From contig CAXKVR010000034.1 in assembly GCA_964058845.1 (NCBI GenBank), positions 186,001 through 250,000 on the forward strand: DNA of 64,000 nt, read 5' to 3'. The number at the start of each line of letters is the position of its first letter. Position 1 is the first letter of the stretch. Position numbers and translations under genes: made by a program. The notes beneath the pieces were generated by a model. It did no database searches. It had not been told where the DNA came from and saw nothing but the letters and a program-made list of their open reading frames with translations. Of this stretch, positions 33,647 through 45,570 are shown one piece after another. The stretch is from Carex sylvatica (Eukaryota > Streptophyta > Magnoliopsida > Poales > Cyperaceae).

Positions 33647-34034
33647 GAGTTAGACTTTGCAAAGTAAAGCGAGTGTTTTACTTTATGTTTATATTTTTAA
33701 TTTTAAAGTTTAAAATGTCAATTCGAACCGTTCAAGTTGATCTCCATATTAAATTATGCTTGGAGATCAAATTTTACAATTTTTAGAAACTTCTTACTAT
33801 TATTTTGGAAATTTTTAAAATCACTGATTTTTTATGGTTCATGATTTTATGAAAAACAATTATTTAAAAAATTTCAAAAAAGTAGGAAAAAGTTTCTAAA
33901 ATTTGGTCTCCAAGCAAAATTTAATACGGAGATCAACTTGAATGGTTTGGATTGACATTTTGAACTTTGAAATTGAAGATATAGATATGAAGTAAAACAC
34001 TTGCTTTACTTTGTGAAGTACCGTAGCCCAACTC
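33647..34034. mobile_element. Foldback element F3 (family E)
   Basis: Almost fully self-complementary: gagttagactttgcaaagta at the left matches tactttgtgaag...gcccaactc at the right, and 'gcgagtgttttactt' matches 'aagtaaaacacttgc'. It is flanked by (TA)n at 33637 and (CT)n(TA)n at 34033. Confidence 0.8.
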
Positions 34035-34061
34035 TCTCTCTCTCTTTATATATATATATGT

Positions 34062-34462
34062 GTTGGCTAATATCAAAACGTTTGTTCCGGAATCGTGGTG
34101 TAACCAATTAATTTTCTAATTTTCAAAGTCCAAATGGTCGATCCAAACCGTTAGATGTAATCTCTATATTAAAATGTGCTTGGAGACCAAATTTTATATT
34201 TTTAAAATTTTTCTACTATTTATTAAGTTAGTTTTAAAATCGTTGAATTTAATAAATAGTGAAAAATTTATGGATCATTGAAAATAAAGATTTTAAAATT
34301 GGCTTAATAAATAGTAAAAAGATTTCAAAAAAATATAAAAATTTAGTCTCCAAGCACATTTTACTATAGATTGAATGTTAAACGGTTTGGACTTTAAAAA
34401 TATAAAAATCAAAATATTTGTTCCACGGCCAAGAAACAAACGTTTTGATATTAGTCAATTGG
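34062..34462. mobile_element. Foldback element F4 (family E)
   Basis: The left arm tgttggctaatatcaaaacg continuing to gtttgttcc is matched by ggccaagaaacaaacgtttt and gatattagtcaattgg at the right. The core gtgcttggagaccaaatttt is matched near 34345. Confidence 0.8.
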
Positions 34463-34474
34463 TTTTAGAAGGCT

Positions 34475-34843
34475 TTAGGGTTAAAATGTCTCATTGGTTT
34501 TGTGCCCCAACAACATTATCTCTATTTTCAAAGTATAAGCAGTCGATCCGAACTGCTCAATATGATCTCCATACTAAAATGTGATTGTATACAAAATTTT
34601 AATTTTTTTGAAAATTTTCTATTTTTTAAGATAGGTACAAAATAATTATTTTTAGAAGATTTTAAATAATGTTGAACGGTTTCGATTCAAGCACATTGTT
34701 TCTAAATTTGTTATCCAAGCACATTTTAGTATGAATATCATGTTAAACAGTTCAAATTGATTATTTAAATTTTGAAACTAGAGATAACAATATTGACACA
34801 TAATAGAGTACAAAACCAATAGAGTATTTTAACCCTACTCATA
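34475..34843. mobile_element. Foldback element F5 (family E)
   Basis: 'agggttaaaatgtctcattg' then 'gttttgtgcc' at the left is matched by 'gtacaaaaccaatagagtat' then 'tttaaccct' at the right, with a diverged core. Confidence 0.65.
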
Positions 34844-36341
34844 TATAGTAGCACCTTTTCAGAAACATTAATACATTTAATTACAAAGAACCCATCTAGT
34901 TCATTTCTATTTTCTAATTATTTTTCCCTTTATTCTTCGTTCTACACCTTAATTTCCTCGTATTTAATTACACACATTTAGTTTTTTTTTTATAATTATT
35001 TCCTCTAATAATAGAAGTTTCTGACCTTCTCCGTTAAATTTCCACAAAATAGCAGGAAAGTAAAGTTAGGTAGTACTAGATACCAGTCAACGACTAAAAA
35101 AAGACGGGAGTACTATAAGAGGATCTGAATCCTGAACTAACTAGATCGGGGCGAATAGGTCGGATCACGCGGTCTCTACTTATTCCGGAACTCCAGCATA
35201 TGTAATTCCACTATTCCACTCTAATAAAAGGTAGTTCTCCAGGTATTCCAGGAATAGCAGCCCTTCCTGGGATAAAAAAGAACAACACCCAAAACTTATC
35301 CCGGCTAAAAAGAAAAACAAGTTAGGGACCTAGGGTTACCTCTTGCGCTCACATCTATTCCTTCTCCCCTTCTTTGATCGATCGCTTTACGGTTGCGCAC
35401 TTTTCTCTCTGGATCCGTTGTCCTTGATCTCTCTTCATATCTCCTTATATATCTTCGTGCGCGTCGATTTTTTCGAAATCAAAGGGTGTTCCTGCGAGAT
35501 CGATTTCTCCAGAGGGGCGAATTTCAAGGTAAAACCCTAACGTAGTAGTTATGTACAGATTATGCGATGATTTTAAGCTCTCGGCTTGCCTGATCGAGCT
35601 TTTGTAAGTTTCTGGTAACCCTTGATCCTTTCCTCTTTGCCATATTAGACATTTTCTCTGATTGTACTCCTCAAAACAATAGCTCAATCGTAAAGGAATG
35701 AAGCCTGATATCCCTATGTAGCAATTTTAAGTTAATGCTGATGCAGAGTTTCTGTATTTAGAGAGTTAATCTTCCCTTTTTGTTTCTTTAGATGCCTATA
35801 TTGTATTTTGGACTTGAATTTGTTTTCACAATTGAAGCTAGGTCCTGTGAGGTTATTTGTCAAATTTAACATTTGGTAATTGTTTGTATAGTATTCGTTT
35901 TACATAAACTAGTTAATTAAGTATTGTTTGAAAAGTTTGTGGCCCAGTCCTTTGGATCTTTGGTTCATTACAGACCTAAACAAATCTATTGCAATCTATT
36001 TGTTAGAATAATGCACCTTGTACTTATTGCACTATACAAGTACTAGACCAAGCAGTACCAGACCCAAGCATTACAGTATAGTTTCCCTATTCTACACTAG
36101 TATTATAATACCGTTGAGGTGATTATGGTTATCCTGTTTTCCCCAAATCCAGTTGTGAAGAACCTGAAAGGTAGCAGAAATTTAGACCAAAGAAATCTAA
36201 TCTTTCCAGAGACCTGACACCTACTTCAGACTTCTGAGCAAGAAATAGACTTTTTTAAGTGTTCTTGATTGCATTTAATTACTAATATATAATTAGATAC
36301 TGATTATGTGCTTGACTCTTAATTATTTAGACAGTGAGAGA
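34844..36341 (+). promoter_or_regulatory. Promoter side and 5' leader of the CID3/CID4-like gene
   Basis: A CT-rich transcribed-looking leader from about 35340 ends 'atttcaag|gtaaaa' at 35528, followed by an 803-bp leader intron and acceptor 'aattatttag' at 36330. The second leader exon gives 11 nt before the ATG at 36342. A long first intron in the 5' UTR is common in plant housekeeping genes. Leader boundaries on the 5' side are unknown. Confidence 0.5.
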
Positions 36342-39300
36342 ATGAGCAATCAACAAGTTGTACCTCCTAGGGCTTCGTCCAATGGATTTGGCCCAAGAAG
36401 AGGCGAAAGGGATAATAAGCCCCATTCTTCTGCCAAGTCATCAGGTGACTATTTTATATAGATAATTGCAGAACTAGCTAGATTTATTAATTTAATAACC
36501 AGTTTTGGCTATTTGGTGGTTATCTTTGCTTGTTGATTAGTTGGTTGGTGACAATTAGCTTATTAGTGAAGTTAAATAGCTGGTATACTGGTATGAGATT
36601 AACACTGTTGACTTGGTATTATTGAGCTATTTGCATTTACTTTGAATTCCTTTTGTTCTTTGTTTCTTCTGGTTTTGTAGTATTGTCACATCTGATGACT
36701 TGAACATTTCTTGTTCCAAACTTTGAACTATGGTGGGTTTTATGTTATGATATCTGTTTTTCCCTTGTTAAAATGTTTGTTAGATGTTGTTATTGAAAAA
36801 AAATTAAAATGTGTAGAACATATATTTCTACCATACTCTGATCAGTGGGAGAGCAGAACAATGTTTATAACTGTGTGAATAATACTTGCTAGTTATGGGG
36901 GTAAACTTTAGTTTAGAAGCAACACTGAGATTGTTAAAACTTATGTGGAAGTTTCAGAGTAGTTCTGATATATTCTGAACATGTATATGATTGGTGATAT
37001 ATTTCATTTCAGGCACTGTGAATGGCGGAAAATTGACTCACGCCAGTCCATCCCATGACCGGCTAATTTATGTCATAACTTATCTTACTGGTTTGCCGGT
37101 TGAGGTGCATGTTAAAAATGGATCAGTTATTTCTGGGATATTCCATGCAGCAAATACAGACAAAGATTTTGGTAATTTTTATGCTCCTTTTTACATTCAT
37201 GGTTTTATTTTTACATTCATTGTTGCCCACACCTAAATTTTTACATCTTATTGTAGGTGTGGTATTAAAAATGGCACAAATAACAAAAGGGAGTTCTGCT
37301 CGAGGCCAGAAGTCCCCGTCAGAAGTTGTCAAGAAGCCTGAAACAATGATTATACCATCACGAGTGGTAGTCCAAATTATAGCCAAGGTACTATAAATCC
37401 TACTACATAACCTGCTATTCATTTATTTTTCTCAAGTTTGGTGCCCGCATTTGTTGATCCGACCAAATGTGTCAGGTCCAATATCTTGAACTGAGTTTGA
37501 CTTTACTTTCTTTTTTTGGCAATTTTAATTGCAAACTTTTGTTATAGAAAAGACTGAACTCCCATGTAGCTCATTATAAAGATACAAAAATAATAATGGA
37601 AATCTAATATGTATTTCAAGACCAAAAGAACTTGATAGTATGGCAATGTCAACAGAATATTTGACCTTGGTCAGCTGTTAGGAAAGGATGGGTGGAGGTC
37701 AGCATTTCTGATTCCTGCTGGTTTGGGAATGACATGCCACTTTCACTTTCACTTTTCTTTTTATTATTTTTATTTTTATTTTTATGATTGTGATTGTGAT
37801 TGGGTTTCATTTCTAGCCTACCCCAACTTGTTCAGGACTAAAGGCTTGGTTGTTGTTGTTGTTGTTGTTAACTGGACCATAAGCTGAGCCAAGACTAGTA
37901 TATCCAGTCATAGGCATTTTTCTTATTTTATACATGCATTTATAATATGAATGGAATATTTGACCTTGGTCAACTGTTAGGAAAGGATGGGTCGGGGTCA
38001 GCATTTCTGATTCCTGCTCATTTGGGAATGACATGTCAATTTGAAGGAAAAAAGAACGCTAACTGGACCATAAGCTGAGCCAAGACTAGTATTTCCAGTA
38101 TTAGGCATTTTTTTTTTATACATGCATTTATTATTGGTTACAGGATGTTGCTCTGACGATCGATGAGCTAATGAGTGCTGGGAATGCTTCTGAGAAGAAA
38201 AAGGACCTGTTGATTGACTCAGTAATATCTCAATCACGCCATGTAGAGGAGCGAGAACTGGAGAGGTGGGCCCCTGATGGAGATGAATCAGACTGTCTTG
38301 AACTGGAGACTATGTATGGTGGCAGAAAATGGTCTAGGTCAGTTTAAAAAATCAATATTATTTTGATAGTTCTGTTTATGCTTATATAAAGTGTACTTTG
38401 GTGTTTAACTGTGCTTGCCTTGGATGAAGGAATTGGGACCAGTTCGAGACCAACGAGGTATTGTTCGGGGTGAAGAGCACCTTTAATGAGGAGATCTATA
38501 CTACTAAGCTGGTGAAAGGGCCTCACATGAGAGACCTTGAAATGCATGCCTCTAAATTGGCCAGAGAAATTGAGGGTGAAGATACTGATGATCTGCATTT
38601 AGCTGAGGTGGAGCTTGTAAATCTTATCTGTTTTCATACGTTTTATTAAAAACTAACTTTTGCCATCATGTTAAGAATCTCTTAAATATCTCCATATACT
38701 GATAAGCCCCTTGTGATTCCTTTTGTTTAATAACTATGTTGTTCATGCAGGAAAGAGGCATCAATTTTCTTGACAACGTGGATATAGATGAGGAGTTGCG
38801 GTACTCGGCTGTAGTAAGAGACAACTGGAGGGGCCGGGAGGTGCAAACTGACAGCTGGCGGTCACGAGAGTCACAGACAGACAGCTGGAGGAGGCCAACT
38901 GAGACCCAAAATGAAAGTGGTGAAGCACTTGGTTCCGCTATTATTGACACACCTCTTGATTTATCTACTTCTTCGTCTGTGGTAACTGGGAATGCTATTT
39001 TATTATTTGTAATGTTACATGGAGTTTTTGAGAAAAGAATATGAAAATATCATCTAATTTATTGCAGGATGTTGATTATACTGACTTTGGAAGCATGCTA
39101 ACTTCTGACTCTGTTGAAAATAAATCAGTGACAATTGATGAGAATGCCAGGTTAGTTTGCCTCATTCTTTTCTGATATCCTAGAAATTTATCTCTTCTAA
39201 TAAGGTATCCTACTTGACAGAAATAGATGTCACCTTTAATATGTGGAGAGGCAACTGCTGCTTTTATTTTGTTGAAGCAATTATTTTCTTTTTTTAACTA

Positions 39301-41598
39301 AATAGTTCTTTTTCATGTGTTGTACAAATATAGGTCTGAGGAAAAGAAGATAAAAGATGATAGTGAAAAGTGCACAGACAATGCAATTCCAGACATTAAG
39401 GTTAGTCATTTAAATAGCACATTAATTAGTACTGTAACTAAACTATTGTGCTACCTACTAATCAGAATTCATTTGCTGTAGCCTTCTGATGACGAGAAAG
39501 CATCGGCTTCTGAAGGTCAGTGTATAACATAGATAGACTTGTTAAGCATTTCAGTAGGCTCCTATTATCACCAAGCTAATATTCAATAATTAAATATCAT
39601 CAGATGTGAAGAAAAACATATCATGTAAAACCTCAGAGCATGAGCCTTTTGATTCATTCTCATCTGGTAAAGCGGGACCTACAACTGAGCCACAAAATAC
39701 CTGGTCTGCACGGCCCGGTAGCTCCACCTCCAATGCATCTGAGAGAGTTGGTGACTTATCTCGAACTTCCTCTGTTGCATCCCTTGCTTCTGACAAATCA
39801 TCACTCAACCCTAATGCTAAGGTAATGGTAAACTTCTTTTTATTAATTTGTTCTGTGCATTACATAGATAATTAAGTTAGTTTTGACGTCATGTAAATGT
39901 GATATGGAACAGGAGTTCAAGTTAAATCCAAATGCAAGGAGCTTTATGCCAATATCAAATTTGAGGCCTCAAGCGCCAGCTGTACCAGATACCTCTTTCT
40001 ACTATCAACCAAATGTTGCTCCTGTCCAGCACATGCATACTGTTCCTATGGCCATGGGAGTAAGTCGTTGAACATCAATTTTTAAGTCTATTTGCTTTTT
40101 TATCTTTCTGTTTTTACGACTTTTTATGTGCATGTTGCAAAGAACTGCAAGGACTTCTATTTTTGCTTAGTTTATCTTATCATGGCTGAAACAATTAATT
40201 TTGCTTAGCATATCGAAACACTGACAAAAAAAATTAAAATGTGGAGAACAATCGACTGACAAAGGTTATAAAATATTGATAACTTTAAGATAAACCAAAT
40301 ATTTTAGTAGTTCCTTTTTTGTTATCAGTTTGTTGTCATGTGATATTTGTTTTTTTTAAAACTGTTGTTCATTTTTATAAAAATAACCTTGTTCTTTGAA
40401 TTTTACAGATGGGAGCGCCTTTTGGTGCTCCGCAACAATTCGTATACAATCCCCAAGCTGGTGTACCCTTGCAACAAGCTTACCCGCCTAATGCACCTCC
40501 TGTAAGATATTGTTATCTTCACTATCATTTTTTTTTGGGTGAAGCAATATTTAATTGGGGAAATTTCATGTATGCCCCTCAAAAACCTCAAAATTATGTA
40601 CTTTCCTCTTTAAAATTCTTAATATCTTATATATCCCTCTAAATTTCAAAAACTCACGAAGTTACCCAATTTTTTTAAATTTATAAAGTACCCATTTTAC
40701 CCTTCATTAAAAACAATAATCTGTAGCATGTTTAAGAGAAATGTTCAACCTTCTAATTGACCGGTTGGGAGGGCAAATGGCTCATTTTCTTACTTATGAC
40801 GTGCACACAAGCGTATGCCTAGCCGTCACTGTGTATGCCTCACAAGTAGAGAAATAAACTATTTGCCCTTAGAAACTGACCAACCAATTAGAAGACTAAA
40901 CATTTTTCTTAAACGAACTACGTATTTTTATTTCTTTAATAAAGGTTTAAATGGGAATTTTCTAAATTTTAAATGAGTATTAATAAAAAAAGGCAATAAA
41001 TTGGGTAAATTTGTGAGTTTTTGAAATTTAGAGGGGTAAATATGATGTTATGAATTTTAGAGGGGGAAGTACGAAATTTCATGGTTTTTGAGGGGCATAC
41101 ATGAAATTCCCCCTTAATTGGGTTCTATGGCTGATTTAAATTTAATGAGCTTCTAATATGAAGTTGTTTCCCAAAGCGACGTATATATGGACAAAAACCA
41201 AGTAACAAGCGAATACGGGAGACATTTTTAGGAAACCTTTATATTTTTCTGTACACATGAAAATCTTTCTTCTCCAACATACATATTTCTTGGATGTGTT
41301 TCCCATTTAGTTATAGTAAAACTTTCTTTTTATTACACTACATAGGTACAGTACGGGCAGCAAATGATGATGGGCCAACCTCAACCTCGACCTGTTTACT
41401 ATATGCAGACTTACACACCCCCTGTAAGTCCACTAGTTTGATTTAGATTGCAAATTTTAACTTGTGTTGCTTATGATCATATTTCATTCAGCAAGTAATT
41501 AATCTGTATTATCATTTTCCTTTGTAAAACATCTTGAATAATAACATTTCTTTTATCTGTTTCAGCAGGAAATGCAATTTAGAGGGAGAAACTTTTAA
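36342..41598 (+). CDS. CID4: Ataxin-2-like CTC-interacting domain protein (CID3/CID4-type)
   Basis: Coding exons: 36342-36444, 37013-37171, 37257-37387, 38144-38337, 38430-38607, 38751-38981, 39068-39150, about 39335-39400, 39482-39515, 39604-39821, 39913-40059, 40409-40501, 41346-41423, 41566-41598; about 582 aa. Order of parts: disordered N terminus; Lsm-like ataxin domain (HDRLIYVITYLTGLPVEVHV, GIFHAANTDKDFG); LsmAD (FETNEVLFGVKSTFNEEIYT, MHASKLAREIEGE); two QTDSWR repeats; Ser-rich linker; PAM2 motif with overlapping second copy (SSLNPNAKEF, KLNPNARSFMP); Tyr/Pro/Gln/Met-rich tail ending QFRGRNF. PAM2 binds the MLLE domain of poly(A)-binding protein, and ataxin-2 relatives act on mRNA in the cytoplasm and in stress granules. 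CID3 and CID4 cannot be told apart here; the symbol is provisional. The frame across exon 8 depends on one base I could not settle by eye. Confidence 0.93.
37650..38135. repeat. Tandem duplication of about 300 bp in a CID intron
   Basis: 'atatttgaccttggtcagct' at about 37660 recurs at 37961 ('...ggtcaact'), followed in both by 'aggaaaggatgggt' and 'cagcatttctgattcctgct'. 'aactggaccataagctgagc' at 37869 recurs at 38059, followed by 'caagactagtat' and 'atacatgcattta'. The SINE-like tail lies only in the first copy, so it came in after the duplication or was lost from one copy. Confidence 0.8.
37812..37870 (+). mobile_element. 3' end of an Au-like plant SINE
   Basis: 'ctagcctaccccaacttgtt' followed by 'caggactaaaggctt' and a (GTT)n run is the known 3' terminus of the Au SINE family, which ends in TTG repeats rather than poly(A). 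Only this end is recognisable; no pol III box can be assigned upstream. Confidence 0.75.
40560..41113. mobile_element. Long-TIR (MULE-like) MITE in a CID intron
   Basis: Arms of roughly 110 bp are reverse complements: left gaaatttcatgtatgcccct and on through 'ctaaatttcaaaaactcac', right 'gtgagtttttgaaatttag' to 'aggggcatacatgaaattcc'. The 9-mer ttaattggg flanks both ends (40551-40559, 41114-41122). Long TIRs with a 9-bp duplication fit Mutator-like elements. Splice sites of the host intron are untouched. Confidence 0.8.
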
Positions 41599-42480
41599 GG
41601 ATGAAATTATAGAATGCTCTGAACTTCTTCAGTAGCTGGTGGTGAGTCATCATTAACCTCTAAAGAGGTGCTAACCTGAAACGCTGATATTTCACACTCA
41701 TATCTAGTTTGTTATGGCTCAGATGGTTTCTCTTAACATGGAAACTTATTTATATCCAATTTTGAGCTATAGTCAGACAATGGATTGATGAATTGATGTT
41801 TTATTGTGCTATTTTCTGTTTCCGTGTCTGTGTCTGTGTGCGTCTGTGTCTGTCTGTGTCTGTGTTGTAAATTACTAACATCAAACATGGAATTATGTCG
41901 TTGCTGCTAGAAGTGCTGCTCAATCAAAAGTCATAACATACTATTAACTTGCTGCCTTCTCATCTTTGGTAATAATTTGTAGCCCTTGCACTTAATATCT
42001 ATAATTCTTTATGGTTTTTTTCCCCTTGCATATTCTTTCTTCCGGGCTATTTAATTTTGTCGTAGGCTCTTTATTATTAATATATGAACTTAATATTAAC
42101 TGGGAAGTTCGTAAGCTTGACCTAGAACGGTTTCCAACAATCAAGTGGAACTCTCGAATATAAAATATTTCTTTACCCAAGTACCTGTGTTTTAAGCTTT
42201 AGAAAAGTTTCTTAGGGGGAGAGTAAGAAAATACAGTATTACAGTACGTACATCAATTTAAACGATTTTGAATCTCTTTGTCGTTATAGAAAATAAACTT
42301 GAAAGATTAAAATTTAAAATGTATTTGTTTCAATGTTATCAGAGCAGAATCGGATATCGGATATTGACTTGGTAAAAGTTTGAGTCAACAGTTTCTTGAA
42401 TATAGCTGAAAATTGATGAAGGTGATGTAGGTGGTAAATTTTCTCTCTTTACTTTAGCTTTGTTAAATAGTAAAGTTTAA
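41599..42480. other. 3' UTR and downstream spacer of the CID gene
   Basis: A TGTGTC/TCTGTG minisatellite lies at 41818-41868 in the probable 3' UTR. No other feature is recognised. Confidence 0.45.
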
Positions 42481-42562
42481 TGAATGAGAAGTTTGAATGT
42501 AATTTTGACGAGGCGGAAGAGCAACAGCAAACAATGCATCGGTACATCTCAATCGTCTGCAA

Positions 42563-42754
42563 TTGCCACTCGGAGAGGTGGTGGTGAACAACGCACAGGC
42601 GGCGACGCAGATTGGAAAAAAAAAAGTTGCACGCTCTGCTAAAGAAAGAAGTGAGAAAATTAAGGTGCTATCTGAAACTTATGAAATGGACGACCAAAAA
42701 AGAATTCAAATTTGTTTAATTAAGGCTAGACATCATGCACAAGCTTATGCATAA
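42563..42754 (+). other. Short ORF, GC-richer than surroundings
   Basis: Sixty-three codons, basic and Lys/Arg/Ala-rich (KKKVARSAKERSEKIKVLS). It may be a gene relic. No family recognised, no splice partners seen. Confidence 0.2.
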
Positions 42755-42799
42755 ACTCAAAACCCCAATTGGTGTTTTCTTCTTTCAATTTATGACACT

Positions 42800-44063
42800 A
42801 AATGCTTAAGACTTGAACTAATATGCAATTTTTACAAAGCAAGTTAAACGAAGTCAGGAAACTAGACTTCACATACAGCTCAGACATTACTAAATACAGT
42901 AGACTTCTCATTCTTGGACAGCGTTTTTGTCCTTCAGAACCTCCTCTTCTTCCTACTTGGCTTTGACGTGCTTCCTGAATAAAATAAATTATCCCTTTCT
43001 TTCTAGAAATTAAGATTTTATGAAACTTTCGATCTTCTTTTATTAATAAAAAAGTCGGCTCAATCATTTTGCTGAGTATATATATTATGTATGGTACTTA
43101 AGTACTCTTTTGTTAACGTTAATCATCATTTTAGGGCCACTTAAAATACCCTACACCCATACTCAATTTTTCTATTGGTTCTGATTTCTAAAGACAGGCT
43201 CATGTTTTTTCTCATAAAACCATTGTTTTTATCGAGATTCGTGCAAAAATTAAACGGTTAGATTAAAAAAACGGGTTGGGACTCATAAGCCCAGCCCGCA
43301 TTGGAAAGGGAAAAGAACCCCAAGCAAAATATTTTCGTGCTGCATGCCCATGTAAATTTAAATTTTAAACCAACTTAATAAACCCAAAACCCCAAACATG
43401 TTCATTTATGACACTAAACACTAGGCCTTGAACGGGTATACATTTGAATCAAAACTTCCGATCAAATCTGGACCATTCATTTCAGATCAAATCGTCTGCA
43501 GCAAATTGGAACTGGAACAGCTGGATATTGGATAATTTAGCTATATGTAAAACAACTTTTTATAATTTTGAACTATCAAATTTGAATGTGGTCCACATTT
43601 GTTATGATCATTTAATGCAGTTCATACCATTGGAGAAGAACTGAGAGCTTGCCTCAAGAGATGCATTAATTTTTCATATTCATTTTAATTCCATAGTGGC
43701 TCTACAAAATAAAGAAAAAAAAATGGAATATGAAAAGGACCTAATATAAAAACCTGGATATTACATTTTTCTAGTTTACATATAGATCGTTCATGTACTA
43801 GCCCAAAAAGATAAAATCATTAAAAATACTGCCCACATATGCTGGATTTGTAACAGTGATCCTTGTCCTGTGGCCTACAAAAAAAAGAAAAGGAAAAGAA
43901 ACGGAAAGGGTTAAAGGTGAAAGAACAAGTAATGTTGGAGATGGAAAGAAGATAAAAAGGAAGAACAAAAATGATCAATGCAATACTTACAAATGTCATA
44001 TAACTATAAATTCAGAAAAAGAGAAAACAAAAGTATACAAAGTGATGGAACTGAATTCTCTGC
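42800..44063. other. Spacer without a firm gene
   Basis: A candidate acceptor 'ttattttattcag' near 42977 (minus strand) precedes an open stretch, but no donor upstream can be paired with it convincingly. The remainder is AT-rich. Confidence 0.35.
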
Positions 44064-44222
44064 TCCCCAGGGGGTAGAAATTTCCTGCCCCAGAGTCACT
44101 GCATGTGGATCCAAAATGAAGCCCCAGTTTAAAAATGAACAGTGACCGGCTCTCTTTAACAGTGACCGGTCCCACGCGCAGTGACTGAGGATGCAGGAAA
44201 TTTCTGCACTCAGGAGGCAGAG
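44064..44222. mobile_element. Small inverted-repeat element, about 155 bp
   Basis: 'gtagaaatttcctgccccag' plus 'agtcactgc' faces 'gcagtgactgaggatgcagg' plus 'aaatttct'. 'cagtgaccgg' occurs twice in the centre. No ORF. Confidence 0.65.
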
Positions 44223-44741
44223 GATTGTCTTTAAATAAATTTACTTTACTTCTTTAGTTAGGAGCTTTTCCTTGAATCGACATGCAACAGAAAGAACTGA
44301 TTTAGTGCACCATTTTTTTTAGCTTTGACAAAATTTAATAATAAACTACAGAAATGGTCCCTCAAGTGTCATCTCTTACAATATTGATCCCTAAATTTTT
44401 TATTTGCAAGTACTTTAGGTCAGTGTTCATGATTTTTGTTCTAAACATTAATTTTATAATTTTGGTATCTTCAGGTGAGTGGATGAAATAATTGCGTATT
44501 GTAGAATAAAAAAAAAATCCTCATTTCAAAATTTTTTATGTTCATTTCAAAAAATACCAAAAAATCCTGGCTTGGGTCTTGGTGTATTCCATCATATATA
44601 TATCTAGAGTAACAATATAAAAATCATCATAACATCAGGGTACAAAATGAAAAGTTTGCAACTAAAACAGGAAATAAGCCATTTCTTAGACACCAATTAA
44701 AAATTACCAATTCAAACCGTAGAATCAGAACAAGAATTTTT
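44223..44741. other. AT-rich spacer, no gene
   Basis: No repeat family or ORF recognised; possibly the 3' flank of the minus-strand secreted-protein gene. Confidence 0.35.
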
Positions 44742-45350
44742 TTAAAGAAAAAGGAGCATATAATATACCAGTGCATGATCACCACCAGGAGCAGGCAACG
44801 GTAAAATAGTAGCAGTGTCAGTAATACCAGTGGGAAGTGGCACAGCTGGATTGCTACTTATAAAAGGTACTGCACCTCCAGCTTCAGGAGATGGTGCTGC
44901 TGACGGTGTGGGCTCGCTTACCGGCCTTACCGGGTCGTACGAGTACCCTACCGGGCTCAAAGCATTATGACCGTCTGATGGAAGCTTTGGGAGATCTCCA
45001 CCGCTTGTTGGAGCTGGTGCACCGCTCGGTGTGAATGTCTCAGGTGATGGGTCCGGGACAATCAGCCGGTCTGGCCTGAATTTCTGCTTTAAAAATCGCG
45101 CAAGTGTTAGTTATTTCTTGAATGTGGTTCAATCTAGTGTTCATGCGCATGCGTAATGCATTCTGGTTAAACAGAGGAAGGTTATGATTTATGTGATTAA
45201 ATTTCCATGGACCAAAAACGAAGGCGCATTGTATCTGGCTGAGAGAGAGAGAGAGAGAGAGAGAGTATATACCAGGCAAAGAGATTGGCGTGGAAAGAAG
45301 AAGAAGAGGAGAAGCAGGGTTGGCGGTAGAAACGCCGAGAGTGCCGCCAT
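44742..45350 (-). CDS. Short secreted proline-rich protein
   Basis: The start ATG at 45350 opens a 26-codon exon (45273-45350) encoding a hydrophobic signal-peptide-like start (MAALSAFLPPTLLLLFFFPR). A GTATAT donor and a CAG acceptor join it in phase 0 to exon 2 starting at 45083. Exon 2 encodes a Pro/Ser/Thr/Ala-rich chain (PDPSPETFTPSGAPAPTSGG, EPTPSAAPSPEAGG, PLPTGITD). It either reads on to a stop at 44742 (139 aa) or splices at 44769 (HAL|GTATAT) to an exon I did not find. Composition resembles small cell-wall or arabinogalactan-type proteins; AP/SP/TP pairs would suit hydroxyproline glycosylation (inference). A (GA)n microsatellite occupies the start of the intron. Confidence 0.55.
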
Positions 45351-45570
45351 TAGTCTTGTATTTTCTTTCTTTTGTTGTGAATGTAATGATGGCGCTTTGA
45401 TTTCTCAAATCTGTGTTTTATGAGTAGAGAGAGAGAGAGAGCATAGTGGCCAGTGGGAAGTGGAGCAGAGCTTGTCGTTGACACAGAGAGCTAGAGGCTC
45501 TGTTTTCTCTGTAAAGAAAATAAAAGCTCTCTCTCCCTCTATGTAAGAACTGAGAAGGTATCAGTCGGAG

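Noticed and set aside
42798..43067. Minus-strand ORF preceded by a good acceptor, considered as a third exon of the secreted Pro-rich gene
   Set aside because: It would join in phase to the donor at 44769, but the sequence has neither Pro-rich nor GPI-tail character and lies 1.7 kb away; no independent support.
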